Assembly: GCA_000380225.1 (NCBI GenBank)
Contig: KB904821.1
Coordinates: 4,825,186-4,889,185, forward strand
Source of the DNA: a filamentous cyanobacterium ESFC-1
Lineage (GTDB): Bacteria; Cyanobacteriota; Cyanobacteriia; Cyanobacteriales; Spirulinaceae
Reading direction: 5' to 3'
DNA length: 64,000 nt
The position numbers and the translations under genes are program-made. The notes beneath the pieces are model-generated. The model saw only the letters and a program-made list of their open reading frames with translations, was not told the DNA's origin and made no database searches. Positions 18,026-27,831 of the stretch are shown here, piece by piece (position 1 is the first letter of the stretch; the number at the start of each line of letters is the position of its first letter).

Positions 18026-18357
18026 CTAAGGAAGGTGGGAATGCGTAGACAACCCCAACGATTCAAGATGCCTGTTACTTCTAAATTGTTCCAGAAACTG
18101 GCGACTTTTCCTAAGCTATCCGTTGAGAATCCAGTCAAGCTTCTACTAACCCGACTTGTTTCTACGACTAGAACTTAGCCCCCACTATCCAACATCCTTG
18201 ATTTTAGCCCCGGTAAGCTCAGTGAATTTTCAGAAAATTATTGCTACCATAAGACATTAAAAAAGCAGTATCTTTACTCTCCGTGGGTTAAAAATCAACA
18301 AGATTGCCCCCTCAAGCTCCCCTGCTAACTGCGAAGTCTTCATTGTCTTAGAAGTTT
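18026..18357. other. Divergent promoter region, nothing else recognised
   Basis: 332 bp between the divergent PPC and glycosidase-like genes. No small open frame, repeat or structured RNA was recognised. It must hold both promoters. Confidence 0.5.
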
Positions 18358-20148
18358 ATGACACTTTCTACATTTGTGCATCGTTTTTCCAGATATATCG
18401 CCTTATTTTGTGTCACCAGTTCTCTCTTGATTACCTGGGGTTGTATCTCACCTTCTAATAGTCAAACTCTACCGAATTATAACTCTCCCATGGGGGGGAA
18501 TCTAGATTTTCCTGGGGATTGGTCAGAAGAATATCCCTTTATTGACTGGCTCAAAAATTCTCGGAATTGGATGGTGACTTGTCCGGGAGGTGATAATTCT
18601 TGTTTTCCTAATAATGAAAAACCTCAAGATAACGGGATAAGTTTACTTCAAATGGACGATCAAGGCTGGGTCAAATCATTACAAAGCAAACAAGACCCGA
18701 ATATTAGTTTTGCCAACGTAGAAACGTTTTTCATTTCCTTAGATGAAGAAAATCCCTTACCCGAAAAACGGTTTTATGTTTTTTATGAAGGAGAAGGAAC
18801 CCTAGACTACACCTTATCAGCCCAAAAAAACGAAGAACTCTCGCAACCGGGACGAGATGTGGTTGACATCACCGATAATAAAAGTTACGCGGTGCTGAAA
18901 ATTCGCGACACTGACCCGCAAAACACAGGCAATTATTTACGCAATATTCGCATTATTCGTGCCGATCATTTGGATGAGTATGAAGCGGGAGAAACCCTAT
19001 TTAATCCTGACTTTTTAAAACATATCGAAAACTATAAAGCCCTCCGTTTTATGGACTGGATGCTTACTAATAGTTCCGATGAAAAAGAATGGCGCGATCG
19101 CCCCAAACCCGACAATCAAGTTTCTTTGATCAGTCACTATATCCCCGGAAAAGGGAAAGTCAGTGGTTATCCGATTGAAATCATGGTGGCTTTAGCCAAT
19201 CGCATTCAAGCTTATCCTTGGTTTAATATTCCCCATGAAGCCACGGATGAATATATCCGCGAGTTTGCCAAATTAGTCAAAGCCGAACTCGACCCGGAAT
19301 TAAAAGTTTATGTGGAACATTCTAATGAGGTTTGGAATTGGGGCTTTCCCCAATCTCAATATGCTTTACAACAAGCCCGCGATCGCTGGGGAAAAGACGA
19401 AGATGGAGAATATTACGGCGACGGTTGGATGCAATATCATGGCATGAAAACCGCACAAATTTGTGAAGCCTGGAATCAAGAATTAGGAAGCGATCGCGTT
19501 GAGTGTGTTTTAGGCGTACAAACCGCTTGGCAAGGCTTAGAAGATTCGGCTTTAGATTGCCCGTTATACGTCGCCGAAGGTAACGATCCTTGCTGGCAAA
19601 GTGGTATTGATGCTTTAGGCGTTACGGGATACGTTAGCGGTTATTTACAGAAAGAAGAAAACATCGAATTAATCCAGTCTTGGCTCGATCGCGGCGATCG
19701 CGACTATGCTTTTGACCAGGCATTTCAACAACTTGAATTTGGCAATATTGAAGCCATCGAAGGCGGCTCCCAAAAGTTTAAAGACAGTGTAGCGACGGGT
19801 ACAGAAAACTTTAAATACTTTCAAAAGGTGGCAAAAGCCAAAGATATGGATGTGGTTTGGTATGAAGGCGGAACCCATTTCAATTCCTCGGGTAACGATC
19901 GCGTAGACCGCTTTTTAAAAGATATTGCCCAACACGAAAAAATGTATGATTTATACATGAAGCTTTTCGACACTTGGAAGGAAGCAGAGGGACAATTAAT
20001 CGTGATGTGGGGTGGAATTGGGGCAGATAGCGCTTGGACGTTTAAACATTCTCTCGATGATACGGATCATCCAAAATGGCGAGCCATGATGGATTTTATT
20101 GACCAAAATCCTTGTTGGTGGGACGGTTGTCGTCCAGGGGAATCTTAA
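18358..20148 (+). CDS. Exported glycoside-hydrolase-like (putative cellulose-binding) protein
   Basis: A 596-residue exported protein, probably a lipoprotein (hydrophobic SSLLITWGC, Cys near residue 29). A beta-rich N-terminal part ends near residue 200, followed by a segment with TIM-barrel features. VKVYVEHSNEVWNWGFPQSQY (around residue 324) looks like the Asn-Glu acid/base motif of clan GH-A glycosidases, and DVVWYEGGTHF (around 502) a candidate nucleophile strand. Relatives are sometimes annotated as cellulose-binding proteins. Substrate is unknown. It lies 111 bp upstream of the rhamnose genes on the same strand, which suggests trimming or binding of the exopolysaccharide made by this island. 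Confidence 0.72.
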   Translation: MTLSTFVHRFSRYIALFCVTSSLLITWGCISPSNSQTLPNYNSPMGGNLDFPGDWSEEYPFIDWLKNSRNWMVTCPGGDNSCFPNNEKPQDNGISLLQMDDQGWVKSLQSKQDPNISFANVETFFISLDEENPLPEKRFYVFYEGEGTLDYTLSAQKNEELSQPGRDVVDITDNKSYAVLKIRDTDPQNTGNYLRNIRIIRADHLDEYEAGETLFNPDFLKHIENYKALRFMDWMLTNSSDEKEWRDRPKPDNQVSLISHYIPGKGKVSGYPIEIMVALANRIQAYPWFNIPHEATDEYIREFAKLVKAELDPELKVYVEHSNEVWNWGFPQSQYALQQARDRWGKDEDGEYYGDGWMQYHGMKTAQICEAWNQELGSDRVECVLGVQTAWQGLEDSALDCPLYVAEGNDPCWQSGIDALGVTGYVSGYLQKEENIELIQSWLDRGDRDYAFDQAFQQLEFGNIEAIEGGSQKFKDSVATGTENFKYFQKVAKAKDMDVVWYEGGTHFNSSGNDRVDRFLKDIAQHEKMYDLYMKLFDTWKEAEGQLIVMWGGIGADSAWTFKHSLDDTDHPKWRAMMDFIDQNPCWWDGCRPGES

Positions 20149-20259
20149 TTTCTCCTAATGTGTCATTTTGAGCTTAAATGGTTCTACGGTGGGGTAGGGT
20201 TGAAAAAAATCCACCCCCATTTTTAACCTGCTGCCTGTTGATTGAATTGAAGTAACCCT

Positions 20260-20808
20260 ATGCAACTCATTCCCAACGAAATTCCTGATGTATTAACCAT
20301 CGAACCGCGCGTATTTGGAGACGATCGCGGTTTTTTCTTTGAAAGTTATAACGAAAAACAGTTTTGTGAAAAAGTCGGTCAAGATGTCCGCTTTGTTCAG
20401 GATAACCACTCGCGATCGCAACAGCACGTTTTACGGGGACTGCACTACCAAATCCAACAAACTCAAGGGAAATTAGTGCGGGTTATTCTGGGGGAAGTGT
20501 TTGATGTCGCGGTCGATATCCGCAAAAACTCCCCGACTTTCGGCCAATGGGTGGGGGAAGTCCTCAGCGCCGAAAACAAGCGCCAAATCTGGGTTCCCGC
20601 CGGATTTGCCCACGGCTTTTATGTCATGTCTCCGGTGGCCGAAGTCCTGTACAAAACCACCGATTTTTATGCCCCCCAACACGAGCGTAGCATTCGCTTC
20701 GATGACCCCGACCTCGCGATCGCGTGGCCCCTCGACGGTGCAACCCCCCTACTCTCGCAAAAAGACCAAGGGGGAGTGGCTTTCCAAGACGCAGAAGTTT
20801 TTGAGTAG
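20260..20808 (+). CDS. rfbC: dTDP-4-dehydrorhamnose 3,5-epimerase
   Basis: A 182-residue cupin enzyme (RmlC) that epimerises dTDP-4-keto-6-deoxyglucose at C3 and C5, the third step to dTDP-L-rhamnose. Family signatures are FGDDRGFFFESYNEKQF, the catalytic His in RGLHYQIQQTQGKLVRV and IWVPAGFAHGFYVMS. The length is standard. It is the first of four rhamnose genes (C-D-A-B), 59 bp ahead of rfbD, probably one operon. Confidence 0.97.
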   Translation: MQLIPNEIPDVLTIEPRVFGDDRGFFFESYNEKQFCEKVGQDVRFVQDNHSRSQQHVLRGLHYQIQQTQGKLVRVILGEVFDVAVDIRKNSPTFGQWVGEVLSAENKRQIWVPAGFAHGFYVMSPVAEVLYKTTDFYAPQHERSIRFDDPDLAIAWPLDGATPLLSQKDQGGVAFQDAEVFE

Positions 20809-20867
20809 TTTAATCAAAAAAGAAGCGCGATCGCGCCGACATCCAACGAAAATCCCAGGATTAGTTT

Positions 20868-21749
20868 ATGAAAATCTTACTCACCGGGGCCAGCGGCCAA
20901 CTCGGCCAAGACTTACAACGGCGTTTTGCCCTTGAAAATGCCGAAATTATCGCCCTAGAACGCCAAAAACTCGATATTACCCAACCCCAAGCCGTCCGAG
21001 ACGCGATCGCCCACCACCACCCCGACATCCTAATTAACGCCGGGGCCTACACCGCCGTAGACCAAGCCGAAAGCGAAGCCGATCTCGCCTATACCGCCAA
21101 CGCCACCGCCCCGAAAATCCTCGCAGAAGCCGCCGCCGAGGGAAACCTTACCTTCGTCCATATTTCCACGGATTACGTCTTTGACGGCAAGCAAAGCACC
21201 CCCTATCGCGAAACCGACCCCACCCACCCCATCGGCATTTACGGCAAAAGTAAACGAGACGGGGAAATCGCGATCGCCCAAGTCGCCCAAACCCGCGATC
21301 TCCGTTACTTTATCCTCCGCACCGCTTGGGTTTACGGCAGCTACGGTAAAGGCAACTTTGTTAAAACCATGCTGCGACTCGGCGCACAACGAGAAGAATT
21401 AAAAGTCGTGGCCGATCAAATCGGCACTCCCACCTGGACGTATGACCTTGCCGACGCGATCGCGCAACTCCTGATGACCCCAGATTGGACAAACGGCATC
21501 TATCACTTTACCAATAGCGGCGCAACCAGTTGGTATGACTTCGCGATCGCCATTTTTGAAGAAGCCCAAGCCCTCAAAATGCCCCTAGCCATTCAAAACG
21601 TCGTCCCCATCACCACCCCAGAATATCCCACCCCGGCTCAACGCCCCGCCTACTCAGTTTTATCCCATCAAAAAATTCGCCCCTTTTTAGCCTCTCCTCC
21701 TCCCCAATGGCGAGTTTCCTTGCGGCAAATGCTGGCACAATTGAGCTAA
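20868..21749 (+). CDS. rfbD: dTDP-4-dehydrorhamnose reductase
   Basis: A 293-residue short-chain dehydrogenase (RmlD) that reduces the 4-keto sugar to dTDP-L-rhamnose with NAD(P)H. The Rossmann motif is LLTGASGQLGQDL, the substrate/catalytic segment STDYVFDG, and YGKSKRDGE holds the active Tyr and Lys. The C-terminal part HFTNSGATSWYDFA is typical. It follows rfbC by 59 bp and precedes rfbA by 46 bp. Confidence 0.96.
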   Translation: MKILLTGASGQLGQDLQRRFALENAEIIALERQKLDITQPQAVRDAIAHHHPDILINAGAYTAVDQAESEADLAYTANATAPKILAEAAAEGNLTFVHISTDYVFDGKQSTPYRETDPTHPIGIYGKSKRDGEIAIAQVAQTRDLRYFILRTAWVYGSYGKGNFVKTMLRLGAQREELKVVADQIGTPTWTYDLADAIAQLLMTPDWTNGIYHFTNSGATSWYDFAIAIFEEAQALKMPLAIQNVVPITTPEYPTPAQRPAYSVLSHQKIRPFLASPPPQWRVSLRQMLAQLS

Positions 21750-21795
21750 CATCCTGGTAGCAAAAAGCGCGATCGTCCTAGAATTTTTTGGATTT

Positions 21796-22866
21796 ATGAA
21801 AGCAATTATCTTATCTGGCGGCAAAGGAACCCGTTTACGCCCTCTGACCTATACAGGAGCCAAACAGCTTGTTCCCGTGGCGAATAAGCCGATTTTATGG
21901 TACGGCATTGAGGCCATTGTAGCCGCCGGAATTACCGAAATTGGCATTATTATCAGCCCGGAAACAGGCGCAGAAATTAAAGAAAAAACCGGGGATGGTT
22001 CTCGCTTTGGAGCCAAAATTACTTACATCCTCCAAGAAAGCCCCGATGGCCTCGCCCATGCGGTCAAAATTGCCCAACCCTTTCTCGGAGACTCGCCTTT
22101 TTTAATGTATTTGGGCGACAACTTAATCGAAAATCAACTGAGCAACTACGTCGAAGAATTTAAAAACAAAGACCTCGATTCTTTGATCTTTTTATGTCAA
22201 GTACCCAATCCCACAGCATTTGGGGTTGCTCAAGTAGACGACAAGGGACGGGTACTCCAGTTAGTGGAAAAGCCCAAAAATCCCCCCTCTAACTTAGCCT
22301 TAGTCGGAATTTATTTGTTTCAGCCCGTGGTTCACCATGCCATCAACAGTATTAAACCCTCACCGCGCGGCGAACTAGAAATTACCGACGCAATTCAATA
22401 TTTAATCAACGACAAAAAAGCGGTTTCTGCTTGTCAGCTTGATGGTTGGTGGCTCGACACCGGAAAAAAAGACGACCTCCTCGAAGCCAATCGCATTATT
22501 CTCGATGCTTGTACCGATTGCCAAATTTTTGGGGCATTAGACGATAACAGTCAAGCCATTGGTCGGGTCAATATTGGCAAAAACTCTGAGATTGTGAACT
22601 GCACCATTCGCGGCCCTGTTATTATTGGCGAAAATTGTCATCTCGAAAATTCTTTTATCGGCCCCTACAGTAGCATTGCCGATGGGGTACGCTTAGTCGA
22701 GGCCGATCTCGAACATAGCGTGGTGTTGCAAGATGCCGAAGTTGTAGGCATCGAGCAACGCATTGTAGACAGTGTAATTGGTCAACGAGCGCATTTAGGA
22801 ATTGCGCCGAAGCGACCGAAAGCCCTGCGGTTTATGATTGGCGATGACAGCAAGATCGATTTATAG
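21796..22866 (+). CDS. rfbA: Glucose-1-phosphate thymidylyltransferase (long form)
   Basis: A 356-residue nucleotidyltransferase (RmlA) that forms dTDP-glucose from dTTP and glucose-1-phosphate. The active-site loop is LSGGKGTRLRPLTYTGAKQL, with MYLGDNL as the metal-binding Asp strand. Unlike the roughly 290-residue enterobacterial enzyme, it carries a C-terminal left-handed beta-helix of hexapeptide type (IGKNSEIVNCTIRGPVIIGE), the long form found in cyanobacteria, actinobacteria and archaea. rfbB starts 15 bp downstream. Confidence 0.95.
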   Translation: MKAIILSGGKGTRLRPLTYTGAKQLVPVANKPILWYGIEAIVAAGITEIGIIISPETGAEIKEKTGDGSRFGAKITYILQESPDGLAHAVKIAQPFLGDSPFLMYLGDNLIENQLSNYVEEFKNKDLDSLIFLCQVPNPTAFGVAQVDDKGRVLQLVEKPKNPPSNLALVGIYLFQPVVHHAINSIKPSPRGELEITDAIQYLINDKKAVSACQLDGWWLDTGKKDDLLEANRIILDACTDCQIFGALDDNSQAIGRVNIGKNSEIVNCTIRGPVIIGENCHLENSFIGPYSSIADGVRLVEADLEHSVVLQDAEVVGIEQRIVDSVIGQRAHLGIAPKRPKALRFMIGDDSKIDL

Positions 22867-22881
22867 GAGAAGTTAAAAATA

Positions 22882-23967
22882 ATGGTAGCTTCACAACGAT
22901 CTCCCCGGCGAATTTTGATTACCGGAGGGGCGGGTTTTATTGGCTCGAATTTCGTGCATCATTGGTGCAAGCAATACCCAGGCGATCGCGTGGTGGTTCT
23001 GGATGCCCTGACTTATGCCGGAAATCAGGCAAGTTTAGCCGATTTAGAAGATTTAGAGACGTTTCGCTTTGTGCAAGGAGATATAGGCGATCGCGCCCTC
23101 ATTGACACCCTACTCCCTGAAGAAAACATCGATACCATCGCCCATTTCGCCGCCGAATCCCATGTAGACCGCTCCATTCTCGGCCCCGATGCCTTTATTC
23201 AAACCAACATTGTCGGGACATTTACCTTACTTGAGGCCTTTCGTCAGCATTGGCTGAAACGGGATAAACCGGGGCGCGATCGCTTCCTCCACGTTTCCAC
23301 CGATGAAGTCTACGGCAGCCTCAACGCCGACGACCCCCCCTTTACCGAAACCACCCCCTACGCCCCCAATAGCCCTTATTCAGCCTCTAAAGCCAGCAGC
23401 GATCACCTCGCTCGCGCTTACTTCCACACCTACGACCTCCCGACCCTTATCACCAACTGCTCCAATAACTACGGGCCTTATCACTTCCCCGAAAAGCTCA
23501 TCCCCTTGATGTGCATCAACATCCTACTCGGTAAACCCCTCCCGGTTTATGGTGACGGTCAAAACATCCGAGATTGGCTCTATGTCGGGGATCACTGTCA
23601 AGCCCTCGACGTGGTGATTCACCAAGGCCTTCCCGGCCAAACCTATAACATCGGCGGCAATAACGAAGTCAAAAACATCGACTTAGTATATATGTTGTGC
23701 GACCTCATGGACGAGTTAGCCCCCGATCTCCCCATCCGTCCGGCGCGAGAACTCATTACCTTTGTTAAAGACCGTCCCGGCCACGACCGCCGCTACGCCA
23801 TCGACGCAACCAAAATCAGTACCGAATTAGGCTGGAATCCCCAAGAAACCGTTGCAGGTGGGTTGCGTCGCACCATCGAATGGTATCTGGCTCATCCCGA
23901 TTGGTGGCAACCTCTGTTGTCTGAAGAATATCAGAAATATTACCAGCAAATGTATCAAGGTGTATAA
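22882..23967 (+). CDS. rfbB: dTDP-glucose 4,6-dehydratase
   Basis: A 361-residue extended short-chain dehydrogenase (RmlB), the second enzyme of dTDP-rhamnose synthesis. The NAD site is [19 protein letters not shown], and [11 protein letters not shown] holds the catalytic Thr-Asp-Glu. [13 protein letters not shown] carries the Tyr-x3-Lys pair, and [16 protein letters not shown] is diagnostic. It starts 15 bp after rfbA with an AGGAGA ribosome-binding site and closes the four-gene set. Confidence 0.97.
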   Translation: MVASQRSPRRILITGGAGFIGSNFVHHWCKQYPGDRVVVLDALTYAGNQASLADLEDLETFRFVQGDIGDRALIDTLLPEENIDTIAHFAAESHVDRSILGPDAFIQTNIVGTFTLLEAFRQHWLKRDKPGRDRFLHVSTDEVYGSLNADDPPFTETTPYAPNSPYSASKASSDHLARAYFHTYDLPTLITNCSNNYGPYHFPEKLIPLMCINILLGKPLPVYGDGQNIRDWLYVGDHCQALDVVIHQGLPGQTYNIGGNNEVKNIDLVYMLCDLMDELAPDLPIRPARELITFVKDRPGHDRRYAIDATKISTELGWNPQETVAGGLRRTIEWYLAHPDWWQPLLSEEYQKYYQQMYQGV

Positions 23968-24205
23968 AATGCCGAGATGACTTGAAAATTCTTAACCTAA
24001 CCAAAGCTAAGAATTAATCAGGCGAGGGCAGACCCATAACCGTAAGCCTTGTGTTTAAAACATTAAGGACTGCCAACGCCTCATTAACTACTTTAAAGCC
24101 GCCGGAGTCCTCTTACCCCAGGAATTTTCCTGCGGTTATTTTCTTGACGGAGATTATCATTTTTGTCACACTCTTGATATATAACCTCATCACCAGGAAA
24201 AGTAT

Positions 24206-25363
24206 ATGCCGCAGCTTAAAGTTGGTTTTTTATCGTTTCATAACTATCTTGATAAAACTTCTTTTTCGGGTATTCCGTATTATATGCACCGAGCGCTCAG
24301 TGCCAGAGATATTGAATTAATCAATTTAGGGTTTCCTTATTCTCCAGAGGCTCTACACCGTAAAATCAAACACAAATTTAAAAATGCAATATCTAAACTG
24401 CAAGCATCAACGATGAGTATTTTTACCGACTCAACTCGCTTCAAAAATTTAGATACTAAAGTAGAACAACAACTCAAAAATAATCCTTGCCATGCCATCG
24501 TTGCGCCGGTTGCATCCTCAGAATTAAATTTTTTAGAAACTAATATCCCAATTATTTATATTTCTGATGCGACACCGTACTTAATCCATAAATATTACAA
24601 AATTCCCGAAACCCAAGAAGAATTTAATATTTACGAACAAAGAGAGTTAGTTGCCATTATCAAGTCAAAACTTCTCATTTATTCATCTCAATGGGCAGCG
24701 AACTCAGCTCTTGAACATTACAATGCCAAAGCAGAGCAAATCAAAATTATTCCTTTTGGAGCGAATTTAGATAGCGCTCCCGATGTTGCCGAGCTTCACA
24801 AGCGATGCCAGAATATGTCTCCTGTGCGTTTGCTGTTTGTGGGGGTCAATTGGCAACGGAAAGGAGGGATGATTGCTTATGAAACTTTATTATCGTTGTT
24901 AGACCGGGGTATTGATGCGGAATTAACAATTGTCGGTTGTAAGCCGCCAGATGGTATCCATCACGAACGTTTAAACGTGATTCCTTTTATTAACAAAAAT
25001 GTTCCTCAAGAATACGACCGCTTCAACCGCTTGTTTTTAGACTCTCACTTTTTTGTGCTACCCACTCGCGCTGATTGTTCGCCGATTGTAATTGGAGAAG
25101 CGAGCGCCTTTGGCTTACCTGCTGTTACGTCTGATGTTGGCGGTTTACCGGCCTTAATCGAAGAAGATAAAAATGGCTGTATTCTACCTTTTTCTGCCAC
25201 AGGAAAAGATTACGCCGACGCGATCGCGAATCAAATTAGCAGTCCTCAAAAATACGCCCAACTCGTCACCACCGCCCGACAAGAATACGAAACCCGCCTC
25301 AACTGGGATAGTTGGGCCGAAAAAGTCCATTCGGCCATCTTAGAAGTTGTGAATTCAAAGTAA
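24206..25363 (+). CDS. Glycosyltransferase family 4 protein
   Basis: A 385-residue GT-B-fold retaining glycosyltransferase. The N-terminal acceptor half is variable; the donor-binding half is clear from RLLFVGVNWQRKGGMIAYET (start of the C-terminal Rossmann domain) and the E-x7-E motif in PIVIGEASAFGLPAVTSDVG. No membrane segment or signal peptide, so it is probably a cytoplasmic enzyme working on lipid-linked intermediates. AGGAAA precedes the ATG at 24206. It lies 238 bp behind rfbB; a rhamnosyl donor is possible but unproven. Confidence 0.88.
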   Translation: MPQLKVGFLSFHNYLDKTSFSGIPYYMHRALSARDIELINLGFPYSPEALHRKIKHKFKNAISKLQASTMSIFTDSTRFKNLDTKVEQQLKNNPCHAIVAPVASSELNFLETNIPIIYISDATPYLIHKYYKIPETQEEFNIYEQRELVAIIKSKLLIYSSQWAANSALEHYNAKAEQIKIIPFGANLDSAPDVAELHKRCQNMSPVRLLFVGVNWQRKGGMIAYETLLSLLDRGIDAELTIVGCKPPDGIHHERLNVIPFINKNVPQEYDRFNRLFLDSHFFVLPTRADCSPIVIGEASAFGLPAVTSDVGGLPALIEEDKNGCILPFSATGKDYADAIANQISSPQKYAQLVTTARQEYETRLNWDSWAEKVHSAILEVVNSK

Positions 25364-25527
25364 ACTCATTCTTCCTAAAAAACTCACCGAAGCTTAAACT
25401 GTCGGTAAACAACCTCGCGCCTATTGCGCCCTTGGCTTTCAGTAGCCCTGGAGTTATCGTACAAGACAACAACTCGCCCGCCTCTAGGCTGGCTTACCAC
25501 GATGAAGGATTAGTGTAGCGTATTTTT
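25364..25527. other. Unexplained GC-rich spacer
   Basis: A segment at about 25390-25515 (CCTCGCGCCTATTGCGCCCT, CCCGCCTCTAGGCTGGCTTA) differs from the AT-rich spacers around it and contains short inverted repeats (CGCGCC-TATT-GCGCC, GCCTCTAGGC). It may be a small RNA or an IS remnant. No confident family. Plus-strand codons run on from the glycosyltransferase in another frame without a recognisable domain. Confidence 0.35.
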
Positions 25528-25558
25528 AAAAGTAAGGGGCATCGAACCCCTTACTTTT
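25528..25558. terminator. Strong hairpin terminator between convergent genes
   Basis: AAAAGTAAGGGG pairs perfectly with CCCCTTACTTTT around CATCGAA. The A/T-flanked symmetric stem can serve both the glycosyltransferase (plus) and the phosphodiesterase-like gene (minus). Confidence 0.85.
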
Positions 25559-25646
25559 AACTTCTATCCCTCCTCGCCCTAAAAGGGCAAGGACAACTCG
25601 CAAGATTTTCCGGTGAGTTTTCTTCTTGAGCAAGGTTGAGCGCTAA

Positions 25647-27314
25647 TTAAACAGACAAAGACTCCTGCTCTAAAATCGGTAACGGTTTGCCGTCAATGGT
25701 CTCTGGAATCGGCGCACCCATTAATTGCAAAATGGTTGGGGCAATATCCAAAGCGTGACCAATATATTCAGTGGTTTGGTTCGGCACAATTCCCGGCCCA
25801 TTCGCAATCATAAAACCTTGAGGACGATGGCTGCCTGCCCGATAATGGGGAACCGGGCCAATGCGACCCACATGGGGGCTTTCGACCACATCGGTCGCGT
25901 ATTCTTCTTGCCACACCACGGCAATATCAGCATCGGGTAACTTGGGATTGTTGTCGTGGGGGTCAGTCCGCATCCGCAGAATTTCTGTCGCCATCGGAAT
26001 GCCTGTCCGAGCGTCCTTAAGAGCCGCAATCTTCTCGATTAAGTCTTCGCAATAGGCATCGTACTCAGACGGCGACACAATCCCTTGGGGGTCGCGACCT
26101 TTGACGTTGACCCGGATATAACCCTCGGCGAAAGACGGCAGGGCAAACGCTTTCATCTGCGGCCATAAAGGCGAGTACCAGTGAGCCGCTTGTAAAGGTA
26201 CAACGGTCGTTTTCTTTAGCAATTGAAAGGGTGACATCAAGCCCGGTGCTTGGGGGGAGTCAATCAAAGATTCAACCCAGTTGAAAACCTTAGTCGGCAG
26301 TTCCCGACGTAAAAAGCGGCGTAGGGGATTTTTGTCATACTTGGTTGCCCAAACATGACGTTCCCAATAATTCCACTTCATCTTGGCGATCGGAGGCGGT
26401 AGGGGGGCCCCCACTTCCCCAGGGGCGATCGCGTACTGACCGGGGAAGTTCAAGCGATACAATAACTCAGGCAAGAACAACGTACTCGGTAAATCCATAC
26501 TATTGGGCCCCATACCATGAGCCGAGAAAACCACAATCCGGGCATTCTCTGGGGCTTTCGTCAGAATTTCCCCAATGGCGCGATCCATCTGCTCGAAGCT
26601 TTCGAGCATTGGGTCACGCTCAACTTCTTGACGGAGTGCTTCATACAAAGGATGTTCCGGTTGGCTGAGTTGCCAGAAATTATGACCTGCCGAATGCGCT
26701 TCGCCAAACACCGTCACAAACAAATCCCACGGTTCCCTTGATAAAAGGTCTTGGCAAATTGCCGAGCGTCGCTCGATCCCCACTTTAAGGCGATCGCGCA
26801 GCCGTAATGTTCCTTTAATATCCGGGCAAATAGCATAATCTTTGTGCAAGCCAGGATGTTCTCCGTGGCGCTCAATTAATTCAGGTAACAAGGTTTCGGG
26901 TAAAGAGCCACTGGGGACTTGCGGCGAATGCGCTCCCCAGGCTGATACCTGCGGCCCGTTGATTTTATCTGTGAGCCTGACTTGAGGCATATCAAAGGCA
27001 GCAACGCGGTAATCGGGCCCTAGAGCATAAAAGGGCAAAAATTCGTCGTACTCATAAGCGGTGCGAGCGCCCATGTCATAAGTATCGGCATTGTAGCGTA
27101 GCATCGACCAATAACCCGTTTTTGGCGGTCGGCAACCCGTCGCAAAAGTCGTCCAGGGGGTTTCGGCGCTAAAAGCAGTGTAATTTTTTAAACGGCCATA
27201 CATTCCTTGCTCGCGCAAGCGATTCATGGTTTTTAGATGACCTTGAGACATCCATTTTTCAATTACACTCGGTTCAGCAGCGTCTAAACCAATGGCAATA
27301 ACAGGCGTTTTCAT
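25647..27314 (-). CDS. Alkaline phosphatase-superfamily (type I phosphodiesterase-like) protein
   Basis: A protein of about 555 residues of the nucleotide pyrophosphatase/phosphodiesterase-like branch. PVIAIGLDAAEPSVIEKWM supplies the first metal Asp, and FSAETPWTTFATGCRPPKTG the nucleophile Thr region. GPVPHYRAGSHRPQGFMIA is the late metal His strand. The segment usually written S-D-H-G-M reads FSAHGMGPN, so an expected metal Asp is Ala. The frame opens earlier with TTG (27344), but the ATG at 27314 behind GAGGAAA is the better start. It is antisense to the polysaccharide genes around it. The substrate is unknown; a role in modifying glycan or lipid phosphates is inferred from context. Confidence 0.82.
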   Translation of the reverse strand: MKTPVIAIGLDAAEPSVIEKWMSQGHLKTMNRLREQGMYGRLKNYTAFSAETPWTTFATGCRPPKTGYWSMLRYNADTYDMGARTAYEYDEFLPFYALGPDYRVAAFDMPQVRLTDKINGPQVSAWGAHSPQVPSGSLPETLLPELIERHGEHPGLHKDYAICPDIKGTLRLRDRLKVGIERRSAICQDLLSREPWDLFVTVFGEAHSAGHNFWQLSQPEHPLYEALRQEVERDPMLESFEQMDRAIGEILTKAPENARIVVFSAHGMGPNSMDLPSTLFLPELLYRLNFPGQYAIAPGEVGAPLPPPIAKMKWNYWERHVWATKYDKNPLRRFLRRELPTKVFNWVESLIDSPQAPGLMSPFQLLKKTTVVPLQAAHWYSPLWPQMKAFALPSFAEGYIRVNVKGRDPQGIVSPSEYDAYCEDLIEKIAALKDARTGIPMATEILRMRTDPHDNNPKLPDADIAVVWQEEYATDVVESPHVGRIGPVPHYRAGSHRPQGFMIANGPGIVPNQTTEYIGHALDIAPTILQLMGAPIPETIDGKPLPILEQESLSV

Positions 27315-27831
27315 AGTCGTGTTTAGTTTCCTCGTTGATGACAATATTAGCGATTTCTAAAGATAAAGCTTGCTCTACTTTTGTAACACATTGTAATATC
27401 AACTGATTTCCATTGTGTAGGTTAAGCTTAAATGTCTAACTCAAAAATTAGACTTTCCATAACCCCCAAACCTCAAGTCAGAGTGATAACGAGACTGATT
27501 CCCAAATTAAAGAAGACCGAGCTTTTCCCCTAAATTTTGAGTTCCGTCGAGTTGGAGAGATAAGAATACCGAAAAAATGAATTTTTTGTTAAAAAGGGTT
27601 AATAACTAAACACGATTATATTTTCACTTTTTCCGAATGTAAAGCTTAAATGTGATTTTTTAAGTTGAGTTTTAGCATTCAGCCTTGACCAATGTCCTTT
27701 GAATCTATACTTCAGAAAAGGAAAATCCAGCCCAAACAGCCGAAAGTTGGGAAAATTCTCACGTCACATCGATGCTAAGTAGTAATGGCGATCGTGATGA
27801 AATGCTCTAAAAATAAAAGGAGGTTAAATTC
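27315..27831. other. Divergent promoter region, nothing else recognised
   Basis: 517 bp of AT-rich spacer between the phosphodiesterase-like gene and the family 2 glycosyltransferase. No repeat array, RNA or small coding frame was recognised. A conspicuous AAAGGAGG ribosome-binding site lies just ahead of the TTG start at 27832. Confidence 0.5.

Noticed and set aside
24051-24320. 89-residue open frame before the family 4 glycosyltransferase
   Set aside because: It overlaps the glycosyltransferase start in another frame, has no ribosome-binding site and shows no family features.
25390-25527. tmRNA, SRP RNA or riboswitch
   Set aside because: No tag-peptide frame, no tRNA-like acceptor end and no known aptamer core could be seen; left as unexplained.
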